Source: an uncultured Roseburia sp.
Lineage (GTDB): Bacteria > Bacillota > Clostridia > Lachnospirales > Lachnospiraceae
Length of the DNA stretch: 32,943 nucleotides
Direction of reading: 5' to 3'
NCBI GenBank assembly: GCA_945787015.1
Contig: CALZGM010000034.1
Coordinates: 1 to 32,943 of the forward strand
How positions within the stretch are numbered: position 1 is the stretch's first letter; each line of letters begins with the position of its first letter. The notes below the pieces were generated by a model. It was given only the letters and a program-made list of their open reading frames with translations, searched no databases and was not told where the DNA came from. This document shows, in pieces, positions 27,844 through 32,943 of this stretch. The position numbers and the translations under genes were made by a program.

Positions 27844-27937
27844 GGTGGCAACTTGCCACCGAAGATTACCGCTAGATACAAAATCTGCCACCGAAAATGA
27901 AAAACTGCCACCCATTATGATTTTTTGGATTGCCACC
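27844..27937. repeat. Cluster of TGCCACC repeats, possible IS end or binding-site array
   Basis: GGTGGCAA-C-TTGCCACC forms a near-perfect palindrome (27844-27860). Direct copies of TGCCACC follow at 27886, 27906 and 27931, two of them in the context CTGCCACC. Such short repeats in both orientations resemble the multiple terminal repeats of IS21-family elements, but no transposase gene is present. A protein-binding array of the adjacent element is an equal alternative. The rest of the 27826-28020 gap holds no gene I can support. Confidence 0.55.
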
Positions 27938-27973
27938 CGGAGAGTTCAACTACAGTGTAGGATGAGGTTTGGG

Positions 27974-28001
27974 TTGTAAATCAGTGATAACATTATATTC
28001 T
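27974..28001 (+). promoter_or_regulatory. Possible promoter of the parB-parA-parB operon
   Basis: TTGTAA (27974-27979) and TATTCT (27996-28001) at 16 bp, or TTGGGT with TATATT at 19 bp, are the only candidates before the attenuator-like leader. Both are mediocre. Confidence 0.3.
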
Positions 28002-28020
28002 TGCTTGGAAGTATTCGAGC

Positions 28021-28081
28021 CTGACGGTTAGGTCCGTTCAGATTAGATGAAAAACAATTCTAATCTGGGCGGGCTTTTTTA
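28021..28081 (+). promoter_or_regulatory. Terminator with competing upstream hairpin (probable attenuator) before the partition operon
   Basis: Bases 28032-28046 (starting GTCCG) pair with 28060-28074 (ending GGGC) over 15 consecutive base pairs, three of them G-U, around a 13-nt loop. Six T residues follow (28075-28080). This is a strong intrinsic terminator placed only 23 bp before the first gene. A competing hairpin CTGACGG/CCGTTCAG (28021-28041) uses part of the same 5' arm and would prevent the terminator. The ligand or protein deciding between them is not known. Confidence 0.7.
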
Positions 28082-28103
28082 CGTTCAGGGAAAAGGAGGA
28101 AGA

Positions 28104-28976
28104 ATGCCAATAGAAGAAAAAACAGAGCAACGGGAAGCAGATGAAAAAGTTGTAGAGATCGAGCTGGAACGACTGAGATCCTTTGCCAATCATCCGTTCA
28201 AAGTTCAGGCAGACAGTCAGATGATTGAACTCCAGGACAGCATCAGGAAATATGGAATACTGAATCCATTGATTGTCCGGCCAAGACCGGAAGGGGTATA
28301 TGAGATCATATCCGGGCACCGAAGAAAATTCGCAGCAGAAAAGCTGGGGTATCGGAAGGTCCCTGTAATCATTCGGGCGATGAAGGATGATGAAGCAGTG
28401 GTTTCAATGGTAGATTCCAATCTTCAAAGGGAGAGAATCAGTCCAAGCGAAAAAGCATTTGCTTACAAGATGAAGTACGATGCAATCAAAAGAAGAACCG
28501 GCAGAAGAAAATGTGGTCAAGTTGACCATCATTCCGGGAAAAAGACCCTTGAAGTAATTGGAGAAGAAGGCGGAGACAGTCCGAAGCAGGTCCAGAGGTA
28601 TATCAAGATAACAGAACTGATACCGGAGCTTCTGGAAAAAGTGGATGATGGCAGCATGGGTTTCACGCCGGCGGTCCAGATTTCCTACCTGAAAAAGAAG
28701 GAACAGGAAGAAATGCTGGAAGCTATGGATTTTGCCCAGTGTACACCATCTTTATCACAGGCAATCAGAATAAAAAAACTGAGCTCAGAAGGAAAGCTTA
28801 CGGTAGAAACAATGGAAGATATTTTAAGTGAAATTAAGCAGAAAGATATTGACCGAGTAGTTTTTAAGAATGAGCAACTTCACAGGTTTTTTCCAGCCAG
28901 CTATACATCGGAACAGATGCGGCGTGAGATATTGGAAATATTGAAGTTATGGATGAAAAATAATTGGGATAAATAG
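28104..28976 (+). CDS. ParB-family partition protein 1 of the accessory element
   Basis: This 290-residue ParB has IELERLRSFANHPFKVQ (N-terminal start of the ParB domain), GILNPLIVRP, ISGHRRKFAAEKLG (CTP motif with GHRR in place of GERR) and DSNLQRERISPSEKAFAYKMKYDA. A helix-turn-helix region near KQVQRYIKITELIPELLEKVDDG follows, and the C-terminal tail ends in FFPASYTSEQMRREILEIL. AAGGAGG lies before the chosen ATG. An in-frame ATG 57 bp upstream sits in the terminator loop without a ribosome binding site. It is clearly paralogous to the ParB at 29774 and distant from the chromosomal ParB. Confidence 0.93.
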   Translation: MPIEEKTEQREADEKVVEIELERLRSFANHPFKVQADSQMIELQDSIRKYGILNPLIVRPRPEGVYEIISGHRRKFAAEKLGYRKVPVIIRAMKDDEAVVSMVDSNLQRERISPSEKAFAYKMKYDAIKRRTGRRKCGQVDHHSGKKTLEVIGEEGGDSPKQVQRYIKITELIPELLEKVDDGSMGFTPAVQISYLKKKEQEEMLEAMDFAQCTPSLSQAIRIKKLSSEGKLTVETMEDILSEIKQKDIDRVVFKNEQLHRFFPASYTSEQMRREILEILKLWMKNNWDK

Positions 28977-28987
28977 GAGGACAGATT

Positions 28988-29770
28988 ATGTGTAGAGTAA
29001 TTGCAGTATCAAACCAAAAAGGTGGAGTAGGTAAGACGGTATCATGTGTGAATCTTGGTATCGGCCTGGCGCAGTCAGGAAAGAAGGTTCTGTTGATTGA
29101 TGCGGATCCGCAGGGAAGCATGACAATCAGCCTTGGATATCCGGAGCCGGATGATATGGAGTATTCTCTGGCAAGCATGATGATGAATATTGTAAATGAT
29201 GAACCGCTTAACATGGATAAAACGATTCTTCATCATAAGGAAGGTGTGGATCTTATTCCGGCAAATATTGAATTATCAGCAATAGAAGTTTCTCTGGTAA
29301 ATGTAATGAGCAGGGAACTGATTCTTAGAACAATGGTAGACCAGCTGAGACAGTTCTATGATTTCATCATTATAGACTGCATGCCATCTCTGGGAATGAT
29401 GACAATAAATGCGCTGGCATGTGCAGACTCTGTTTTGATTCCGGTACAGGCTGCATATCTTCCGGTCAAGGGTTTACAACAGCTGATCAAAACAATCAGC
29501 AGGGTAAAGAAGCAGCTGAATCCGAAGCTTAAGATAGAAGGAATTCTTCTGACTATGGTTGATAACCGTACCAATTATGCCAGAGACATTTCATTGATGG
29601 TTTATGATACCTATTCTGCAAATATAAAAGTATTTGCAACAGAGATACCAATGTCAGTCAGGGCATCAGAGGTAAGTGTGGAAGGAAGCAGTATTTATTC
29701 CTATGATCCGAAAGGAAAAGCGGCATTTGCATATATGGCATTAACAAAGGAAGTGTTGAAGGAGGCATAA
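28988..29770 (+). CDS. ParA-family ATPase of the accessory element
   Basis: This 260-residue ATPase has the Walker A KGGVGKTV (11-18), LLIDADPQGSMT, and FIIIDCMPSLGMMTINAL (Walker B region). The C-terminus has PMSVRASEVSVEGSSIYSYDPKGKAA, as in ParA proteins of Firmicute plasmids and integrative elements. It lacks an N-terminal helix-turn-helix, so it is the short ParA type. GGAGG is 8 nt from the ATG. It lies between two parB genes (11 and 3 bp gaps), forming one operon. It should partition the element rather than the chromosome. Confidence 0.95.
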   Translation: MCRVIAVSNQKGGVGKTVSCVNLGIGLAQSGKKVLLIDADPQGSMTISLGYPEPDDMEYSLASMMMNIVNDEPLNMDKTILHHKEGVDLIPANIELSAIEVSLVNVMSRELILRTMVDQLRQFYDFIIIDCMPSLGMMTINALACADSVLIPVQAAYLPVKGLQQLIKTISRVKKQLNPKLKIEGILLTMVDNRTNYARDISLMVYDTYSANIKVFATEIPMSVRASEVSVEGSSIYSYDPKGKAAFAYMALTKEVLKEA

Positions 29771-29773
29771 GAC

Positions 29774-30673
29774 ATGGCAGGAAGAGTAGCAGGTAAAATC
29801 AAATTGCAGTCAGTGGATGAATTATTGGGGGTACCGGAGATTGCCGGGACACAGGAAATAGAACTTGGAAGGATTCATGCTTTTCCGAACCATCCGTTCA
29901 AGGTATTGGATGATGATAAGATGGAAACGCTGGTAGATAGCATCAGGGAAAACGGTATATTGAATCCGGTAATTGTCAGACCTGACCAGACCGGAAATTA
30001 TGAAATGATATCCGGCCACAGAAGATTACATGCGGCAGGCATTGTGGGATTAAAGAAGATACCGGCGATTGTAAAAGAAATGTCGGATGATGAAGCCATT
30101 ATAAAAATGTTGGATGCGAACATTCAGCGAGAAGAGATACTTCCAAGTGAAAGAGCATGGTCTTTGAAGATGAAAATGGATGCGATGAGAAGACAAGGAA
30201 GCAGAACTGATTTAACTTGTGGCACTGAGTGCCAGAAGTTGTCATCCGATGAAGTTGGAGAAGCATTTGGATTAAAAGGTAGACAGGTAAGGAAATATGT
30301 ACGATTAACAGAACTGATATCTGAATTGATGGATTATGTTGATATGAAGAAAATACCGATTTCTATGGCAGTCGATATCTCATATTTTGATGAACAGGTT
30401 CAAAAGTGGGTTTATGAATATATAAAAGACAATGGGTTCCTGAAGCCGGTGCAGATAGCAGCTTTGAAGGAGCAACCGAACCTGTCAAATGCGTCTCAGT
30501 ATAATGTTATCTCTATATTAAATGGAGCACTGCCACAGAAATCATCATCAGCAAAGGTATCATTGTCAGAGAAGAAACTGGATAGGTATTTTCCACCACA
30601 CTATTCCGCAAAACAGAGGGAAGAGGTTATCATTCAGCTTCTGGAACAGTGGAGTAAGGAGCAGGCAGAATAA
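29774..30673 (+). CDS. ParB-family partition protein 2 of the accessory element
   Basis: A 299-residue ParB. After a basic N-terminus (MAGRVAGKIKLQSVDELLG, a possible ParA-contact peptide) come IELGRIHAFPNHPFKV, GILNPVIVRP, ISGHRRLHAAGIVG and DANIQREEILPSERAW. A helix-turn-helix (SDEVGEAFGLKGRQVRKYVRLTEL) follows. The end RYFPPHYSAKQREEVIIQLLEQW parallels the end of ParB 1. It starts 3 bp after parA. Only this copy has the N-terminal extension typical of ParA stimulation. ParB 1 starts directly with the ParB domain, which may mean a division of labour. Confidence 0.94.
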   Translation: MAGRVAGKIKLQSVDELLGVPEIAGTQEIELGRIHAFPNHPFKVLDDDKMETLVDSIRENGILNPVIVRPDQTGNYEMISGHRRLHAAGIVGLKKIPAIVKEMSDDEAIIKMLDANIQREEILPSERAWSLKMKMDAMRRQGSRTDLTCGTECQKLSSDEVGEAFGLKGRQVRKYVRLTELISELMDYVDMKKIPISMAVDISYFDEQVQKWVYEYIKDNGFLKPVQIAALKEQPNLSNASQYNVISILNGALPQKSSSAKVSLSEKKLDRYFPPHYSAKQREEVIIQLLEQWSKEQAE

Positions 30674-30684
30674 ATAGGAAAGGG

Positions 30685-30719
30685 TAATCCAGAAGTGTGA
30701 AAAGTGCACTTCTGGATTA
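30685..30719. promoter_or_regulatory. Perfect 13-bp inverted repeat before repA (candidate operator)
   Basis: TAATCCAGAAGTG (30685-30697) and CACTTCTGGATTA (30707-30719) surround a 9-nt centre, 15 bp before the repA start. It contains the AGAAGTG core found as iterons inside repA. No T tract follows, so a terminator is unlikely. RepA autoregulation at this site is a reasonable inference. Confidence 0.7.
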
Positions 30720-30734
30720 AGGAAGGAGTATCGA

Positions 30735-31691
30735 ATGGAAGACAGACTTACGTTTTCCTATTTCTATGGAAAGGAAGCGGACCAGTATTCATTTTATAAA
30801 ATACCAAAGCTGCTATTCACGGATGAACATTTCAAGAATGTATCTGTAGAGGCAAAGGTTCTGTATGGGCTGATGTTGGATAGGATGTCGTTATCGGTAA
30901 AAAATCAGTGGCTTGATACGGAAGGCCGGGCATATATCTATTATTCATTAGAAGATATCATGGATGCTCTGGGTTGTAGTAACAAGAAAGCAATTACCAT
31001 AATGAAGGAACTGGATACAGAAGCCGGGATTGGATTGATTGAAAAGAGGCGGCAGGGACAGGGAAAGCCAACCATGATTTATGTGAAGCAGTTCGTGGTT
31101 CAGGATGTTCAGAAATGTAAAAATTACACTTCTGAGGAAAATATGGCAGTTCCAGAAGTGAAAAAATTACATGTCTTGAAGTGTAAAAAGGACACTTCTA
31201 GAAGTGAAGAAATTACATGTCTAGAAGTGAAAAAAATTCACACTAATAAGAATAATATAAATAATACTGATTTGAATAATACTGAATCTAATCTTATCTT
31301 ATCGGGAAATGATGGGATGGGATCCGATGTGGAAGCTTACACAGAGTTAATCAGGGACAATCTGGATTTAGATATTTTGAGAGAGCGTTATCCGTATGAT
31401 CAGGAGCTTCTTGATGGTATTTTTGATTTGATTCTTGAAACAGTACTCTGCAAAAGTGAAAGTATTATTATTGCATCAAACGAATACCCGGCGGCTATTG
31501 TAAGGAGTAAGTTTTTGAAGCTGAACAGCTCGCATATCGAATATGTGATTGACTGCTTTAAGACGAATACTACCAAGGTACATAATATCAAAAAGTATCT
31601 GCTTGCAGCATTATTCAATGCTCCGACTACAATAAGCGGATATTATCAGGCAGAGGTTAACCATGATATGCCGCAGTTTGCTGTGAAATAG
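30735..31691 (+). CDS. repA: RepA_N-type replication initiator with C-terminal DUF6017-like domain
   Basis: This 318-residue protein has an N-terminal domain, FYKIPKLLFTDEHFKNVSVEAKVLYGLMLDR, DTEGRAYIYYSLEDIMDALGCSNKKAITIMKEL and GLIEKRRQGQGKP, which is the RepA_N pattern of winged-helix initiators. Residues about 125-167 are a variable linker encoded by the iteron DNA. The C-terminal domain (about 205-315) has LRERYPYDQELLDGIFDLILETV and NIKKYLLAALFNAPTT, as in DUF6017. GGAAGGAG precedes the ATG. RepA_N initiators drive theta replication of Firmicute plasmids and are common in integrative conjugative elements. The adjoining partition operon fits this. Confidence 0.93.
   Translation: MEDRLTFSYFYGKEADQYSFYKIPKLLFTDEHFKNVSVEAKVLYGLMLDRMSLSVKNQWLDTEGRAYIYYSLEDIMDALGCSNKKAITIMKELDTEAGIGLIEKRRQGQGKPTMIYVKQFVVQDVQKCKNYTSEENMAVPEVKKLHVLKCKKDTSRSEEITCLEVKKIHTNKNNINNTDLNNTESNLILSGNDGMGSDVEAYTELIRDNLDLDILRERYPYDQELLDGIFDLILETVLCKSESIIIASNEYPAAIVRSKFLKLNSSHIEYVIDCFKTNTTKVHNIKKYLLAALFNAPTTISGYYQAEVNHDMPQFAVK
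31109..31235. repeat. Iterons inside repA (candidate replication origin of the element)
   Basis: The core AGAAGTG (TGAAGTG once) occurs at 31154, 31177, 31200 and 31223, an exact 23-bp period. A 30-bp segment at 31154-31183 recurs at 31200-31229 with two differences. An imperfect inverted repeat TCAGAAATGTAA/TTACACTTCTGA (31109-31135) and a perfect 14-bp palindrome CACTTCTAGAAGTG (31193-31206) add inverted copies. As 23 is not a multiple of three, the repeats are read in all frames and are selected as DNA, not as protein. RepA_N plasmids are known to have their origin inside repA. Confidence 0.82.
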
Positions 31692-31779
31692 ATTTAGGAT
31701 GGTTTACAGTAGATAACAGAGAGAAAATATGTCATACTTTATGAAGGTGTGAAATATAAGAAAGTTGAGGAATTAAACT

Positions 31780-32235
31780 ATGTATGATGATTACGAAGAA
31801 TCCTTTTATTATGATAAACCAAGTTCAGCCGGTTCCGATGTTTCAGGAGAAGCTGTAGGTCTGGGATTAGGTCTGGGTGCCGGACTGGTAGCAACTATTT
31901 TATCAGGGCTGTTGTTTCTGATTGCAAGATTTGATATTTTGTGTTCATCTTTATTGGCATTACTGATTTACTTACTTACATATAAGTATGAGTGGAATAC
32001 ACCGATATACATTATCGGTGCCATTGTGATTTTTGCAGTATCAATGTTGTTACAACACTTTTTGAAAGGATTCCGGATTATATATGGCATCTTTGCATGC
32101 GTGGTTACTTCACTTCTGGGTCCGGCCTTTATTGGATATGATTCTAATGTGAAGATGTATCTGACTATGGCTGTGTGCTTTGGAGTGACGGCATTATGGG
32201 GAATTATTTCCTGGCGTTGCATCATAAAGAAATAG
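31780..32235 (+). CDS. Small polytopic membrane protein of unknown function
   Basis: This 151-residue protein has an acidic, tyrosine-rich N-terminus (MYDDYEESFYYDKP), a glycine-rich first helix (GLGLGLGAGLVA), and about five hydrophobic segments (near 29-49, 52-67, 76-92, 98-119 and 126-145). The C-terminus is short and basic. GAGG is 9 nt before the ATG. It lies 88 bp after repA in the same direction and the sequence between shows nothing firm. I do not recognise the family. It may be an element-specific membrane protein. Confidence 0.7.
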   Translation: MYDDYEESFYYDKPSSAGSDVSGEAVGLGLGLGAGLVATILSGLLFLIARFDILCSSLLALLIYLLTYKYEWNTPIYIIGAIVIFAVSMLLQHFLKGFRIIYGIFACVVTSLLGPAFIGYDSNVKMYLTMAVCFGVTALWGIISWRCIIKK

Positions 32236-32307
32236 GTTTATTAAATATAGATATTGAATTGATTTGTGTTTAGGAGGACAAAGCGGCAGATATAATGTTA
32301 AAAGTAG

Positions 32308-32336
32308 TTGCGTGCGCACGCATATTGATGTATAAT
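32308..32336 (+). promoter_or_regulatory. marR-MATE promoter with overlapping 14-bp palindrome
   Basis: TTGCGT (32308-32313) and a perfect TATAAT (32331-32336) are spaced by 17 bp. The perfect palindrome TGCGTGCGCACGCA (32309-32322) covers the -35 and the start of the spacer. MarR regulators usually repress their own operon from such sites, so this is the probable operator. Confidence 0.72.
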
Positions 32337-32361
32337 ACGTTCTGATTGGAGGTATATATCT

Positions 32362-32811
32362 ATGCAACTATTAAAATGGCTTTCCGTAACAGACCGATTT
32401 TACAAAATCTATTTGGACAAGCAACTTGCCCCCTATGGAATCAACAACAGTCAATATATGTTCTTAATCAAAATCTGTCGTTCGCCCGGTATTCTACAAG
32501 ATTCTTTAATGGATATGTTTTATGTTCATCCGAGCAATATTGTACGGACAGTTGCGGCATTAGAAAAGCAGGGAATGATTATGCGTTCCCCAAATGATAA
32601 GGATAAGCGGACGTGTAAGCTGTATCCTACGGAACGTGCGCTGTCTGTAATTGATGAGGTACAGACGGTATGCGAAAAGACAGAAGCTCTTTTATTGCAG
32701 GGTATGAGCGAATCCGAGCAGAACCTTTTTATGGATTTCTTAATACAGGCGGGCAGAAATATCACATCGGAACTCCATATAGAGAGAAAGGGGGAGGAGT
32801 TCAATGACTGA
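32362..32811 (+). CDS. MarR-family transcriptional regulator
   Basis: A 149-residue winged-helix regulator. An N-terminal dimerisation helix is followed by NNSQYMFLIKICRSPGILQDSLMDMFYVHPSNIVRTVAALEKQGMIMR, the MarR helix-turn-helix. The wing SPNDKDKRTCKLYPTERA has the usual D-x-R region, and a long C-terminal helix completes the fold. GGAGG lies upstream of the ATG. It overlaps the MATE gene by 8 bp, so it most likely controls that exporter and responds to a small molecule. The promoter palindrome at 32309-32322 is the likely binding site. Confidence 0.93.
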   Translation: MQLLKWLSVTDRFYKIYLDKQLAPYGINNSQYMFLIKICRSPGILQDSLMDMFYVHPSNIVRTVAALEKQGMIMRSPNDKDKRTCKLYPTERALSVIDEVQTVCEKTEALLLQGMSESEQNLFMDFLIQAGRNITSELHIERKGEEFND

Positions 32812-32943
32812 AAATCCTCTGGGCTATGAAAAAATTTCAAAGCTGTTGAAAAATTTTGCTGTTCCCAGTATTGTGGCGTCTCTTGTCGGCTCAATCTACA
32901 ATATTGTGGATCAGATTTTTATTGGTCAAGGGGTCGGTTATTT
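32804..32943 (+). CDS. MATE-family multidrug efflux transporter (N-terminal part, cut by the window end)
   Basis: Forty-six codons are visible. They read MTENPLGYEKISKLLKNFAVPSIVASL and then a helix with YNIVDQIFIGQGVGY, which is the typical first helix of MATE exporters (pattern Y-N-x-x-D-x-x-F-I-G). These proteins expel drugs or metabolites in exchange for Na+ or H+. GGGGGAGGAG stands 5 nt before the ATG, which lies inside the end of marR, so translation is probably coupled. The gene continues beyond the window. Confidence 0.9.
   Translation, partial: MTENPLGYEKISKLLKNFAVPSIVASLVGSIYNIVDQIFIGQGVGY

Noticed and set aside
27498-27911. Long minus-strand open frame across the last array units and tRNA-Arg, with similar shorter ones over the first units
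   Set aside because: It is the antisense of tRNA and repeat DNA. The 216-bp period is a multiple of three and keeps one frame open by chance. No ribosome binding site or known domain is present.
28047-28103. N-terminal extension of the first accessory ParB from an upstream ATG
   Set aside because: That ATG lies in the terminator loop, has no ribosome binding site, and adds non-conserved residues. The ATG at 28104 has AAGGAGG.
32295-32345. 16-codon frame before marR, with AGGAGG some 17 nt upstream
   Set aside because: The spacing from the ribosome binding site is too long, it overlaps the promoter and palindrome of marR, and the peptide shows no recognisable pattern.

Overview
The window is the chromosomal origin region of a low-GC Gram-positive bacterium, most likely a Lachnospiraceae-type member of the Clostridia. 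The evidence is the classical gene order around oriC (dnaA-dnaN-yaaA-recF-gyrB-gyrA leftward, rpmH-rnpA-yidD-yidC-jag-mnmE-mnmG-rsmG then parA-parB rightward), consensus sigma-A promoters, purine-rich ribosome binding sites, and clade-type proteins (DUF3881, DUF4446, CmpB-like membrane protein, two-subunit Fe-S hydro-lyase). The species cannot be named from the sequence alone.

Left arm (1-12553, all on the minus strand). The left edge is the promoter and 5' leader of what is probably an rRNA operon running out of the window, then tRNA-Ser(GCT) with its own promoter, a YbaK/ProX-like deacylase, the two subunits of a class I fumarase, two membrane proteins, and the replication and topology block gyrA, gyrB, recF, yaaA, dnaN, dnaA. 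The gene after gyrA has its promoter in the loop of the gyrA terminator. oriC (about 12629-12807) holds a cluster of DnaA boxes and an AT-rich stretch. Two more boxes lie between dnaA and dnaN.

Right arm (12842-27010, mainly plus strand): ribosomal protein L34, RNase P protein, membrane insertion (YidD, YidC, Jag), tRNA wobble modification (MnmE, MnmG) and RsmG. Then come a leftward alpha/beta hydrolase-like gene, a soluble DegS/DegU-like two-component system, and the chromosome partition locus. The partition locus has two perfect 16-bp parS sites, one of them inside a terminator palindrome, followed by parA and parB. DUF4446, an HD-GYP protein and DUF3881 follow.

Accessory junction (27011-32943). 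Behind DUF3881 lies an unusual tandem array with an exact 216-bp period. Each unit has a 49-bp structured leader and the 5' half of tRNA-Arg(CCT). Three units then continue into a 128-bp non-tRNA tail, and the fourth is an intact tRNA-Arg(CCT). After its terminator come sequences of a different, less AT-rich character: a cluster of TGCCACC repeats, a terminator/antiterminator leader, a second partition cassette with two ParB paralogues around one ParA, and a RepA_N-type initiator gene. That gene carries 23-bp iterons inside its coding sequence and the same motif in an inverted repeat upstream. A small membrane protein, a MarR regulator with a palindrome on its promoter, and the start of a MATE transporter complete the window. 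I infer an integrated RepA_N-type plasmid or ICE that entered at tRNA-Arg(CCT). No integrase or second attachment site is visible.

The best candidate for something undescribed is the 216-bp tRNA-half array. The intragenic iterons and the attenuator-led parB-parA-parB operon are the next most informative features.
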